Assembly (NCBI GenBank): GCA_964400515.1
Contig: CAYNTJ010000012.1
Coordinates: forward strand, 1-43,346
Source: JAAYHV01 sp964400515
GTDB lineage: Bacteria; Bacillota; Clostridia; Peptostreptococcales; Anaerovoracaceae
Reading direction: 5' to 3'
Length of the DNA stretch: 43,346 nt
Both the position numbers and the translations under genes were made by a program. Positions within the stretch are counted from its first letter, which is position 1. The number at the start of each line of letters is the position of its first letter. Positions 8,282 to 16,857 of this stretch are shown here, one piece after another. A model generated the notes under the pieces. That model saw nothing but the letters and a program-made list of their open reading frames with translations. It was not told where the DNA came from and did not search any database.

Positions 8282-9975
8282 TGAATTTAAAAGAGTTATT
8301 TAGAAAAACTAATAAAAGAAATATATTGGAGGAACAGGGTAATACACCTGAAGTTCCCGATGGCTTATTTTTAAAGTGCGAAAAATGTCAAAGCATCCTT
8401 TCAAAGGATACTTTAATGGCAAATATGTATGTGTGCCCTAAATGCGGTTACCACAGAACGGTTTCCGCATATTACAGAATAAAAACCATGACGGATAAGT
8501 CCAGCTTCATAGAATGGGATTTTAACATCGAAAACAGAAACCCTTTGGGAATAGATGGCTACGAAGATAAGTTAAGAGATATAAAGGGTAAAACAAAATT
8601 AAAAGAGGCGGTTGTATCCGGCTATTGTAAGATCAATGGAACACCTGCCGTAATTGCAGTAATGGACTCAAGATTCATGATGGCAAGTATGGGCTACTAT
8701 GTGGGAGAGCATATAACTAAGACCATCGAAAAGGCCACAGAAAGCGCATTACCTTTGTTAATATTTACAGCATCAGGTGGAGCAAGAATGCAAGAGGGGA
8801 TAGTATCTTTAATGCAGATGGCAAAAACATCAGCAGCCTTAAAAAGACATAGTAAGGCAGGGCTTTTATACATTACGGTGCTGACTAATCCCACAATGGG
8901 AGGAGTTACTGCCAGCTTTGCAGGTTTGGGAGATATAATCATTGCAGAGCCCATGGCGCTCATCGGATTCGCCGGACAAAGAGTAATCGAGAATACCATT
9001 AAGCAGAAACTGCCGGAGGGTTTTCAAAGATCTGAATTTCAATTGAAGAACGGGTTTGTTGACAGAATAGTTGAAAGAAAACAATTGAAGCATGAAATCG
9101 GAAGGATTATGGAGCTGCATCAAAAGAATAGGAAGGGAAAATTAAAGCTTAAAAAAAGCGAAACTAATTTTGATAGGCTGCTGAATAAGAATGATAAAAC
9201 CCCCTATGAAATTGTGAAGCTTTCAAGGGATTCCAATAGGCCTGTTGCCACTGATTATATAGAAAGGCTTTTCCCTGATTTTATAGAGCTCCACGGAGAC
9301 CGGTTCTTTGGAGATGATGAAGCCATAATAGGAGGAATAGCTGAATTTAAGGGAATTCCTGTTACTGTTATTGCCCAGGCGAAGGGTACAGATACGGAAA
9401 ACAAGATTAAAAGGAATTTTGGAATGACTTCACCTCACGGTTACAGAAAAAGTCTACGACTAATGAAGCAAGCGGAAAAATTCAATCGACCTATAATATG
9501 CTTAGTTGATACTCCCGGAGCCTTCTGCGGTATTACAGCAGAAGAGGGTGGACAAGGGGAAGCCATAGCCAGGAATCTTTATGAAATGTCGGATATCGGA
9601 GTTCCGATACTTACCATTGTTTTGGGAGAGGCCGGAAGTGGTGGGGCACTTGCTTTAGCAGTTTCCAACGAGGTTTGGATGTTGGAGAATTCCATCTATT
9701 CAATCCTGTCGCCTGAAGGCTATGCCAGCATTCTTTGGAAGGATGCCACTAGGGTTAAGGAAGCTGCAACGGAAATGAAATTGACTTCAAAGGATTTATA
9801 TAACTTAAAAATAATTGAAGATATTATAGCTGAACCAAGTAAATATAGAAGAGAGAAAATAAAATTGGTCAGCAAAATTATGGAGAGAAAAATACAAAAA
9901 TTCTTAATCAATTACGGAGAATATGATAAAGAGCAGTTAAGGAACCTTCGTTATGATAGATTTCGCAAAATGTAG
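8278..9975 (+). CDS. accDA: Fused acetyl-CoA carboxylase carboxyltransferase (beta-alpha)
   Basis: This 565-residue protein joins the two carboxyltransferase subunits, which transfer CO2 from carboxybiotin to acetyl-CoA to give malonyl-CoA. Residues 1-283 are AccD, with its four-Cys zinc finger (Cys34, 37, 53, 56) and TASGGARMQEG. A Lys-rich linker covers about 284-300. Residues 301-565 are AccA, with the ELHGDRFFGDD, RNFGMTSPHGYRK, VDTPGAF and GEAGSGGALAL blocks. The alpha part lacks roughly 50 residues of the N-terminal helical region found in stand-alone E. coli AccA. The order beta then alpha matches the usual accD-accA gene order, so loss of a stop/start junction explains it. I see no frameshift or internal stop. 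Confidence 0.94.
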   Translation: MMNLKELFRKTNKRNILEEQGNTPEVPDGLFLKCEKCQSILSKDTLMANMYVCPKCGYHRTVSAYYRIKTMTDKSSFIEWDFNIENRNPLGIDGYEDKLRDIKGKTKLKEAVVSGYCKINGTPAVIAVMDSRFMMASMGYYVGEHITKTIEKATESALPLLIFTASGGARMQEGIVSLMQMAKTSAALKRHSKAGLLYITVLTNPTMGGVTASFAGLGDIIIAEPMALIGFAGQRVIENTIKQKLPEGFQRSEFQLKNGFVDRIVERKQLKHEIGRIMELHQKNRKGKLKLKKSETNFDRLLNKNDKTPYEIVKLSRDSNRPVATDYIERLFPDFIELHGDRFFGDDEAIIGGIAEFKGIPVTVIAQAKGTDTENKIKRNFGMTSPHGYRKSLRLMKQAEKFNRPIICLVDTPGAFCGITAEEGGQGEAIARNLYEMSDIGVPILTIVLGEAGSGGALALAVSNEVWMLENSIYSILSPEGYASILWKDATRVKEAATEMKLTSKDLYNLKIIEDIIAEPSKYRREKIKLVSKIMERKIQKFLINYGEYDKEQLRNLRYDRFRKM

Positions 9976-9978
9976 GCT

Positions 9979-10007
9979 TTGATTTTTTAAGGAATATAGG
10001 GTATAAT
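9979..10007 (+). promoter_or_regulatory. Probable internal promoter of fabT
   Basis: TTGATT (9979-9984) and TATAAT (10002-10007) are 17 bases apart, just after the accDA stop. This would let fabT be made independently of the fabH promoter. There is no complete FabT palindrome near it, only TTTGAT half-site-like sequence overlapping the -35 box. Confidence 0.6.
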
Positions 10008-10031
10008 TGATTTAATAAATGAGAGGTCAAT

Positions 10032-10469
10032 ATGGATGCACATAAAACAATAAATGAAGTATTAGTTAGGCTGTTCAATGAGATATGGCAGCTTGAAGGA
10101 GATGCCATTATTACCGAAGAGTTTAATGACATCAGCAATAATGATATGCACGTAATTGAAGCTATTGGCTTGGAAGGTAATAGCATGACAAAGATTGCCA
10201 AAAAGCTTAATATTACCGTGGGGTCTTTGACTATCGCCATGAATAATCTGGTTCTTAAGGGTTATGTTTTGAGGGAAAGAAGTTCATCGGACCGAAGGGT
10301 TGTAAATGTTAAGTTAACGGACAAGGGTGAAAGGACTTATTATCATCATGAGAATTATCATAAACAAATGGTTGCAGCAGTTTTGGAACATTTGGATGAT
10401 GATGAAACAAAGGTTCTCGTGGAATCATTGGAAAAACTAATGATATTTTTCAGAACGTATAATAAATAA
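10032..10469 (+). CDS. fabT: MarR-family repressor of fatty-acid synthesis (FabT-like)
   Basis: FabT represses fab genes and is activated by long-chain acyl-ACP in streptococci and relatives. The 145-residue protein has the MarR winged helix: recognition region MTKIAKKLNITVGSLTIAMNNLVLKGYV (residues about 55-80) and the wing ERSSSDRRVVNVKLTDKG. The assignment rests on this fold, the location at the end of the fab operon and the FabT-type palindromes at the operon start. Its place differs from Streptococcus, where fabT precedes fabH. It can be transcribed by read-through from the operon and probably from its own promoter, and a terminator follows. Confidence 0.85.
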   Translation: MDAHKTINEVLVRLFNEIWQLEGDAIITEEFNDISNNDMHVIEAIGLEGNSMTKIAKKLNITVGSLTIAMNNLVLKGYVLRERSSSDRRVVNVKLTDKGERTYYHHENYHKQMVAAVLEHLDDDETKVLVESLEKLMIFFRTYNK

Positions 10470-10472
10470 TAC

Positions 10473-10507
10473 ATACACCTTTTGAGTAATTAAAAGGTGT
10501 ATTTTAT
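10473..10507 (+). terminator. Rho-independent terminator of the fab operon
   Basis: ATACACCTTTT (10473-10483) pairs with AAAAGGTGTAT (10492-10502) around an 8-base loop, followed by a T-rich stretch. It is the first terminator after fabH, which supports one transcript from fabH to fabT. Confidence 0.8.
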
Positions 10508-10564
10508 TGCTTAAAAACAATCCATGTGTTAATATTATTTATAGTTTATAAGTAGAGGTGTAAG

Positions 10565-11191
10565 ATGATTGAAAGCGTAAATCTGTGTAAAAACTATGCT
10601 GATCAAAATGTTTTAAACAGCATTAACATTAGCCTTAATAAGGGTGAAATAGTAGGCTTGATAGGTGTCAATGGTAGTGGTAAAACCACACTTTTGGATA
10701 TCTTAGCGTTGATAAACTTAAGTAGTGGCGGAGATATCATCATAGATAATGAAATCGTCGATAATCTAAATAAGAAAAGACTGAGGAGCAAGATATCTTA
10801 TGTGCCTCAAGATATAGCCTTGTTTGAGGAATTAACGGTAAAAGAAAACCTTATATGCTGGTCAAAGCTAAATAAGGAAAAAACCATGGAAAGAATTATG
10901 GAAATTGAACCATTTTTTAACCTACAAGAGATGTTTAATAAAAAAATTACAAAGCTTTCCGGGGGTATGAAGAAGCGCATTAATATTGCCGTGGCGTTAA
11001 TGGGGGAATATGATTACATGATATTGGATGAACCTTTAGCCGGTGTTGACTACGAAAATGCAAAAATGATTATAGATTTTTTAGTAATGGAAAAAAACAG
11101 AGGGGTCGGTATACTGATAACCGGACATGAATTGAATTTGTTAAATGAATATACGGACAGAATTATAAAATTGGAGGAAATTAATGGGTAA
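10565..11191 (+). CDS. ABC transporter ATP-binding protein
   Basis: This 208-residue ATPase is expected to power the two membrane permeases encoded downstream. Visible parts are Walker A GVNGSGKTT (residues 34-42), the Q-loop Gln82, the signature LSGGM (131-135), Walker B YMILDEP (151-157), the D-loop AGVD and the switch His in TGHEL. It is short for the class but complete in motifs. AGAGGTG precedes the ATG. It overlaps the radical SAM gene by 8 bases, so the two are probably translated together. The family resembles drug, lantibiotic and sodium exporters. The substrate is not evident from sequence. Confidence 0.9.
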   Translation: MIESVNLCKNYADQNVLNSINISLNKGEIVGLIGVNGSGKTTLLDILALINLSSGGDIIIDNEIVDNLNKKRLRSKISYVPQDIALFEELTVKENLICWSKLNKEKTMERIMEIEPFFNLQEMFNKKITKLSGGMKKRINIAVALMGEYDYMILDEPLAGVDYENAKMIIDFLVMEKNRGVGILITGHELNLLNEYTDRIIKLEEING

Positions 11192-12434
11192 ATTATGGAT
11201 TAACGGGAAATGGGAGAAAGTACCAAGGGCACCTCATCACAAAAGTTATTATTATAGATGTCATCAATATTTCAATCAGAAATGGTCTATAATAACCATG
11301 GATAATTGTTTGCCCATTAGACAAGCCATAACAGGAATAATAAAGAAAACCCGTGTACCTTTGGATATATTGATAGATCCTACTAATTCATGTAATCTAA
11401 AATGCAAAGGTTGCTGGGCTTCGGAATATGATCAAACAGATAATTTAAGCTATGAGGAATTGGATGATATTTTGCAGCAGTGTGAAGAATTAAAAATCCG
11501 TGACATCCTTATGACCGGTGGAGAGCCTTTAGTGAGGAGAGACGATATATTAAAGCTGGCTAAAAAGTATAGCAAGCATATGACCTTTGGAATTTTTACC
11601 AACGCCCAATTTATTGATGAAAAACTGGCTGATAAAATAGCAGCTATACCTAATTTGACGGTTTTTATTAGTATAGAAGGAACTGAGGAAGAAACTGATT
11701 TCAGAAGGGGAGATGGCGTATACAAAAATTGCATTAATGCCATGGGTTTATTAAAGGAAAGAGGCGTAGCCTTTGCCATATCCGTGTGTTATCACAGCTT
11801 AAACTATAAGTATGTATCATCAAAGGAGTTTCTCGATGACATGCAGGATAAGGGTGCTTGGATGGCTTGGTATTTTAACTATTTTCCCGTGGGGAAAAAT
11901 GCGGACACAAATTTGGTATGCAGCCCTGAACAAAGGGAATATGTGGCTAAGAAGCTCAAGGATTATTATAAAGAAAAGAAATTTGTAATAATCGATTTTT
12001 GGAATTACGGACATATGACAGAAGGGTGTGTTGCCGCTGGAACGGGCTTTGTACATATCAATGCCAAGGGAGATATAGAACCTTGCGCATTTTGCCATTA
12101 TTCGGATTCTAATATACATGATGTTAAGTTAAAGGATGCTTTGATGTCACCGTTTTTCTCAAAGTTCAGAAGTATGCAGCCATTTAATAAGAACCCGTTG
12201 ATGTCATGTCCTATGGTGGATAATCCCGAAAAGATAGTAGAGATAGTAAATGCAACAAAAGCTAAATCCACTCATATTGTCAATCCCGAAACAGCGGAGG
12301 AATTGGCGGAAAAAATGAAGCCGATTGCAAAGGCATGGGAGGATAAAGCTATGAGCATTGATTTGGATCTAAAGGAATACAGATTTTTTGAAAAAATGAT
12401 GAGGGCAAAAACAAAAGGTTTTAACAGAAGATAG
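11184..12434 (+). CDS. Radical SAM protein with SPASM/twitch-like C-terminus
   Basis: This 416-residue enzyme has the radical SAM cluster Cys70, Cys74, Cys77 in CNLKCKGCW and the SAM-binding GGEP at 112-115. The C-terminal part has four further cysteines (Cys282, 301, 304, 342) in GCVAAGTGFVHINAKGDIEPC and SCPM contexts, enough to hold one auxiliary iron-sulfur cluster. About 65 residues precede the core and do not look like a clear peptide-recognition (PqqD-like) domain. The family is widespread in anaerobic Gram-positives, and I know of no settled function. Its position between an ABC ATPase and two ABC-2 permeases, overlapping the ATPase gene, suggests it modifies the transported molecule or a transporter part. 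No precursor peptide is seen beside it. Confidence 0.9.
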   Translation: MGKLWINGKWEKVPRAPHHKSYYYRCHQYFNQKWSIITMDNCLPIRQAITGIIKKTRVPLDILIDPTNSCNLKCKGCWASEYDQTDNLSYEELDDILQQCEELKIRDILMTGGEPLVRRDDILKLAKKYSKHMTFGIFTNAQFIDEKLADKIAAIPNLTVFISIEGTEEETDFRRGDGVYKNCINAMGLLKERGVAFAISVCYHSLNYKYVSSKEFLDDMQDKGAWMAWYFNYFPVGKNADTNLVCSPEQREYVAKKLKDYYKEKKFVIIDFWNYGHMTEGCVAAGTGFVHINAKGDIEPCAFCHYSDSNIHDVKLKDALMSPFFSKFRSMQPFNKNPLMSCPMVDNPEKIVEIVNATKAKSTHIVNPETAEELAEKMKPIAKAWEDKAMSIDLDLKEYRFFEKMMRAKTKGFNRR

Positions 12435-12452
12435 AAGCAAAGGCAGGTACTT

Positions 12453-13685
12453 ATGACCCTAATTGATTTGATAAAATTAGATATCAAGAGAATGCTTTCT
12501 AGCACCGGTGTGGTTTTTCTATGTATATTAGCACCTCTTTTTATAATAATCATTTTCTTTTCTGTAGTATATCCCGGGGTGATAACATCCGGCTCCAGTA
12601 TGATATATTATGGAATAGTAAATGAAGAAGAATCTGATGTCGTATCAAAATATGTTGATGAAATATGCTATAGTGATGCTTTAATTAATGTTGCCTACCC
12701 CTATCCCATATCAAATATTGCCGAGGGAGAGGAATTACTAAAAAGAGATGATTTGAGCTTGATGGTTCATATTCCTAAGGAATTTTTTGCTGAAATGAAA
12801 AAGGGAAGGGAAACGGAAATAGATATCATCGGAAGCAAATCCCACAGCTTCGAAATGACAATGGTGGGGGTGGCATTGGAAACATCGCTAAGTACCGTAG
12901 GGCAAAGTCAGAACATATTGGAGTATGCGAGGAAAGAAATAAAGAATAAGGGGATAGACGAAACCGTATCCGATGAATTTATAGATGAATTTACCTATAA
13001 GGGAATCAAGAATCAAATGAACAGAAGAGCCGTTATCGGTAAAGAAGGTCCCTTATCCCAGGTTTCTGAATTCTTGCCCTTTGAATATTATATAGGGGTT
13101 ATTTTTTCTATTTTTTCTTTACTTGGGATATTGCCAATAATACAAATAACTGCAAAGGATTTAAACGGCCCTTTGATCAAAAGGGGACTTCTTATTGGTC
13201 AAAGGCCGATTAATTTTTATATTGCCAGATTGATTTCGGGGAGCTTATTAGTATTTCTTATACTTCTGATGTTGATACCATCAAAAATACTGGTGGGGGA
13301 ACTGGGATATGTAATCGGACTTACAGGGTCAAACAATATCATTTATTCCGGGATAATCCTGTTAACAATAGCAATTACTACTTCAGCCTTAGGAGTTTTT
13401 TTAGGAACAGTTATTCCCGGTGTTAACGGTTCCCTATGGATGGGTTTTTATAGCATATTGATTATTGTTTTTTTCAGCGGAATATTTTTTAATAACATTG
13501 AAATGTTTGGCTTTATTAAAGAAATCGGGGAATTTATGCCCCTTAGATTATTTATAAGAATGATAACAAACATGCTTTTTGAATTTGATTTACAACAGTT
13601 TTTATATGATATTTTTAAGGTATTCATATTATTTATTTTATTAGCAGCTGCAGGAAGCTATAGTTACACAAAGAGGAGAAGCTAA
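12453..13685 (+). CDS. ABC-2 type permease (first of a pair)
   Basis: This 410-residue membrane protein has the ABC-2 export layout. One membrane segment lies near residues 18-42 and is followed by a soluble extracytoplasmic domain of about 170 residues. Five or so membrane segments follow from about residue 213 to 405. The end is KRRS. It shares this layout with the next gene, so the two probably form a heterodimeric channel driven by the ATPase at 10565. It starts 18 bases after the radical SAM gene and overlaps the next permease by one base. Function is inferred from topology and neighbours, and the substrate is unknown. Confidence 0.85.
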   Translation: MTLIDLIKLDIKRMLSSTGVVFLCILAPLFIIIIFFSVVYPGVITSGSSMIYYGIVNEEESDVVSKYVDEICYSDALINVAYPYPISNIAEGEELLKRDDLSLMVHIPKEFFAEMKKGRETEIDIIGSKSHSFEMTMVGVALETSLSTVGQSQNILEYARKEIKNKGIDETVSDEFIDEFTYKGIKNQMNRRAVIGKEGPLSQVSEFLPFEYYIGVIFSIFSLLGILPIIQITAKDLNGPLIKRGLLIGQRPINFYIARLISGSLLVFLILLMLIPSKILVGELGYVIGLTGSNNIIYSGIILLTIAITTSALGVFLGTVIPGVNGSLWMGFYSILIIVFFSGIFFNNIEMFGFIKEIGEFMPLRLFIRMITNMLFEFDLQQFLYDIFKVFILFILLAAAGSYSYTKRRS

Positions 13686-14857
13686 TGAAATGGTATAACT
13701 TGTTTAAAATAGAATTATTGGAATCAATCAGAGATAAAGGTACTGTTCTTATAGTGATATTAGCAATAGTTTCTTCATTGTTTATAGGATACTACAAAAG
13801 TACTGAGGGAGAGCGTAGCTTAAAAGTGGCTTTAGTAAATCTTGACCAAGGTGAGCTGGGAGAAGAAATAGTTAATGAATTGGAATATAGAAATGATATT
13901 AAAATAATAGTTACCGATGGGGAAAGTGCAGAAAGACTTTTAAAAAGAGATGATGTTGAAACCGTTGCAATAATAAATTGTGGTTTAACCAAGCAAATAA
14001 TGGCAGGAGATTATGAAGGATTAATAACAATAATTAATGCCACTTCTTCAAGATACCATGCCACGGTTATAGAACCCCTGATAAACAGTATAATGGTCAT
14101 GTGGATGGAGGAAAAGCTTACCAAGGATATTTATAAACTATATGATGAATATGGAATAGACTATACAGAAGAGGATATACTTACTTTTAAAGAAGAAATC
14201 AAAGAAATCCGAAATGAGGGTTCGGTGATTAGGGTTAATAAGATAATTACCGAAGATACCGAAGAATCGGCAGCTATAATAAAATGGCCATATTTTGCCG
14301 CTGCTTGGTATGCAGTAATGGCATTTTTTTACCTGGTTATAAGCGGGAGCTGGATTTTGGAACTGTCTAAGTTTAATTTGAGAAAAAGAACGGAAAGAGA
14401 AGGTTTAAAGCAGGGATCTTTATACTTTTCCATGAGCGCTCCCAAAATAATTTTAGTACTAATCGGATTGCTGATTATAATGCTTATATCCGGCGCTTCT
14501 TCCTTGACAGCTATGGAGTATTTTAAAATATTTTTCGGATTTTTAATATATTCAATAGGGATTTTAGGTATGGCTATGCTTATGGCTTCCTTTTCTAAGA
14601 ATCTAACATCTCTTATGGTTTTAGCTCCTTTTTCCACATTTTTATTTGGGGTTTTATCAGGATTGATTATAGAACTTCCAAAATGGGCATATACTTTTGA
14701 ATTGATTTCATTGATTTTACCGGGAAGGTGGTATTATGGAATACTAATTGATAGCAATAATTACTTATTGGCAGTATTATGCTCGGCTATATGGCTGTTT
14801 TTAGGGTATATATTTAGCAATTATCGAGGTAAAAAGTTGACAAAGATTAATAATTAG
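13685..14857 (+). CDS. ABC-2 type permease (second of a pair)
   Basis: This 390-residue protein has one N-terminal membrane segment (residues about 17-36), a soluble domain to about 205, and five to six membrane segments to the C-terminus. The start ATG shares its A with the TAA of the preceding permease (TAATG), so translation is coupled. It has the same topology as its partner, but I see no close sequence identity, as expected for a heteromeric exporter. No terminator follows, so transcription may continue into the flavodiiron gene. A weak promoter overlaps its 3' end. Confidence 0.84.
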   Translation: MKWYNLFKIELLESIRDKGTVLIVILAIVSSLFIGYYKSTEGERSLKVALVNLDQGELGEEIVNELEYRNDIKIIVTDGESAERLLKRDDVETVAIINCGLTKQIMAGDYEGLITIINATSSRYHATVIEPLINSIMVMWMEEKLTKDIYKLYDEYGIDYTEEDILTFKEEIKEIRNEGSVIRVNKIITEDTEESAAIIKWPYFAAAWYAVMAFFYLVISGSWILELSKFNLRKRTEREGLKQGSLYFSMSAPKIILVLIGLLIIMLISGASSLTAMEYFKIFFGFLIYSIGILGMAMLMASFSKNLTSLMVLAPFSTFLFGVLSGLIIELPKWAYTFELISLILPGRWYYGILIDSNNYLLAVLCSAIWLFLGYIFSNYRGKKLTKINN

Positions 14858-14865
14858 CTTAACAT
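14837..14865 (+). promoter_or_regulatory. Possible promoter for the flavodiiron gene
   Basis: TTGACA (14837-14842) is perfect and is followed after 17 bases by TAACAT (14860-14865), a weak -10 box. It overlaps the end of the second permease gene. Confidence 0.4.
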
Positions 14866-14890
14866 ATGTATATACACAGGGAGGTGCAAA

Positions 14891-16270
14891 ATGCATAATG
14901 CGAGAAAAATCACAAAAGATATGTACTGGATTGGTGGTAATGACAGAAAAATAAGACAATTTGAAGGATCTATACCCATTGACAATGGGATATCATATAA
15001 TTCATATTATATTGATGATGAAAAAACAGTGCTGTTGGATACTGTTGATATAGCAGTTTCTAAAGTGTTTTTTGAAAATTTGGAGTACCTTTTAAATGGC
15101 AAAAAGTTGGATTATGTCATAGTAAACCATTTGGAGCCTGATCACAGCGGTACTTTAAATGACTTGCTTATTAGATATAAAGAAGTAACCATTGTGGGTA
15201 CCGAAAAGATAAAAGCTATGGCAAAGCAGTATCTTCATATGAACATTGATGAAAGATTTTTTATAGTTTCAGAGGGAAGCATTTTAAATACCGGTAAACA
15301 TGAGTTTACATTTATTAATGCCCCTATGGTTCATTGGCCGGAGGTTATGGTTACCTATGACAAAACCGACAATATAGTTTATTCCGCTGATGCCTTTGGC
15401 ACATTCAATGCATTAAAGGGGAATATATATGCCGATGAGTATGATTTTGAAGAAGAATGGTTACCGTCGGCAAGAAAGTATTACAGCAATATAGTGGGAA
15501 AGTATGGCGCTTTTACAGAAAAATTACTGGATAGATTAGGGGATGTGAGTTTAAATCTAATTTGTCCTTTACACGGGCCGATAATTAGGGAAGAACACAA
15601 TAAGTATATAGATATATATTATAAATGGGCAAGATATATGCCTGAAAAAAACGGAGTTTTGGTACTTTATGCATCGGTTTACGGACATACCCAAGAGGCT
15701 GTTGAAATTGTGGCAGGCAAAATGGCTGATTTAGGCGTGGATAATATAAAGATATTCGATGTATCCGTAACGGATCCCAGCGATATACTCACCGAGGTGT
15801 TTAAATACAGTCACTTGTTGATTGCATCAGTTACCCATAATGGTGGAATATTCATTAAAATGGAGCAAGCATTGCTTGACTTAAAGGCTCATAATATAAG
15901 TAACAGGAAGATTTCAATAATTGAAAACGGATCCTGGGGACCTACAAGCGGAGAACTCATAAGATGCCTGATGGCGGATTTAAAGGGAATGAGCTTTGTG
16001 GGTGATAAAATAACTATAAGGTCTTCACTTAAGGAAAATCAGATGGATGATTTGATTAAGCTTGCCGAGGTAATCACAAAATCGGTATTTAACAAGGAAA
16101 AATTAGAAGAAAATAAGGAGGCAACAAGCATGGAATCAAAAAAATATGTATGCAAAGTATGCGGATATGTATATGATGAAGCCAAAGAAGGTAAGTGGGA
16201 AGATTTACCCGATGATTATAAGTGCCCTATATGTGGAGTGGGTAAAGAAAAATTTGAATTAAAAGCATAA
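14891..16270 (+). CDS. Flavodiiron protein with C-terminal rubredoxin domain
   Basis: Flavodiiron proteins reduce O2 to water, or NO to N2O, in the cytoplasm of anaerobes. This 459-residue protein has three parts. The metallo-beta-lactamase diiron domain has ligands His80, Glu82, Asp84 and His85 in HLEPDHSG, then His148, Asp167 and His228. A flavodoxin domain covers residues about 253-395 (LYASVYGHTQEA loop for FMN). A rubredoxin domain covers about 417-455, with Cys421, 424, 445 and 448. This is the flavorubredoxin (NorV-like) layout. The rubredoxin is the short-loop kind. Inside the linker an AAGGAGG and an in-frame ATG (16130) could also start a free rubredoxin. GGGAGG precedes the main start. 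Confidence 0.95.
   Translation: MHNARKITKDMYWIGGNDRKIRQFEGSIPIDNGISYNSYYIDDEKTVLLDTVDIAVSKVFFENLEYLLNGKKLDYVIVNHLEPDHSGTLNDLLIRYKEVTIVGTEKIKAMAKQYLHMNIDERFFIVSEGSILNTGKHEFTFINAPMVHWPEVMVTYDKTDNIVYSADAFGTFNALKGNIYADEYDFEEEWLPSARKYYSNIVGKYGAFTEKLLDRLGDVSLNLICPLHGPIIREEHNKYIDIYYKWARYMPEKNGVLVLYASVYGHTQEAVEIVAGKMADLGVDNIKIFDVSVTDPSDILTEVFKYSHLLIASVTHNGGIFIKMEQALLDLKAHNISNRKISIIENGSWGPTSGELIRCLMADLKGMSFVGDKITIRSSLKENQMDDLIKLAEVITKSVFNKEKLEENKEATSMESKKYVCKVCGYVYDEAKEGKWEDLPDDYKCPICGVGKEKFELKA
16115..16132 (+). promoter_or_regulatory. Internal ribosome binding site and start for a stand-alone rubredoxin
   Basis: AAGGAGG (16115-16121) lies 8 bases before an in-frame ATG (16130-16132) exactly at the join between the flavodoxin and rubredoxin domains. 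Translation from it would give a 46-residue rubredoxin (to 16270). The match is as good as the best start sites in the window. Confidence 0.55.
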
Positions 16271-16293
16271 AAATTTGGCAGGGGGGTGTTGTT

Positions 16294-16854
16294 ATGAAAA
16301 GACTGGTTTTACTATTGATTATAGTTGCCGTGGGTTTAGGCGTATATTCATTTATTAAATATGAGGAAAGACCTATTTTATATTTAAATGTAGCCTCTAT
16401 TAATGTTGAATATGGTGAAAAATTAGATGTAAACTTTTCGGATTTCATAGACACTACTGTTTTAAATGATGAAGATGCTAAGGATGTTATTGAAAATACC
16501 AAGATTACATTTGATTCAATAATTGAAGAAGACGATATTTTGGAAATAGGTAAATATCCTGTTTTATATGAATATTCAAAGGGGGACAAAAAAGAATCCA
16601 AAACTGTAATGATAGTCGTTGCAGATACATTGGCTCCAGAGTTTAATGATGTTTCGGTGTTGCAAACTCAAGTGGGTAAGTCATTAGACTATAAAAGCTA
16701 TATTGAAGTGACGGATTACAGTGGTGTGGATTCCCTTAGATTTTATGCACAAGATGTTGAAATAGACAGATCCGGAGAGTATGAGCTTTTGGCAATTGCA
16801 AAAGACAATAACGGTAATATTTCAGAAAAAACTATTACAATAATAGTAAAATAA
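16294..16854 (+). CDS. Membrane-anchored protein with Ig-like/cadherin-like repeats
   Basis: This 186-residue protein has an N-terminal membrane segment (residues about 4-23) with a charged start, so most of it should face outside. The remainder looks all-beta. Two successive domains, about residues 30-110 and 112-186, each end in strands like those of bacterial Ig-like (DUF5011-type) repeats: KTVMIVVADTLAPEF, then YELLAIAKDNNGNISEKTI. Such modules occur in cell-surface proteins. I cannot assign a function. It starts 23 bases after the flavodiiron gene with a G-rich ribosome binding site (GGGGGG) and ends at a strong terminator, so it is probably the last gene of this operon. Confidence 0.78.
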   Translation: MKRLVLLLIIVAVGLGVYSFIKYEERPILYLNVASINVEYGEKLDVNFSDFIDTTVLNDEDAKDVIENTKITFDSIIEEDDILEIGKYPVLYEYSKGDKKESKTVMIVVADTLAPEFNDVSVLQTQVGKSLDYKSYIEVTDYSGVDSLRFYAQDVEIDRSGEYELLAIAKDNNGNISEKTITIIVK

Positions 16855-16857
16855 GCG

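Noticed and set aside
10508..10564. Possible precursor peptide for the radical SAM/ABC cluster
   Set aside because: All frames were checked in the gaps around and within the cluster. None has a start, ribosome binding site and peptide of sensible length.
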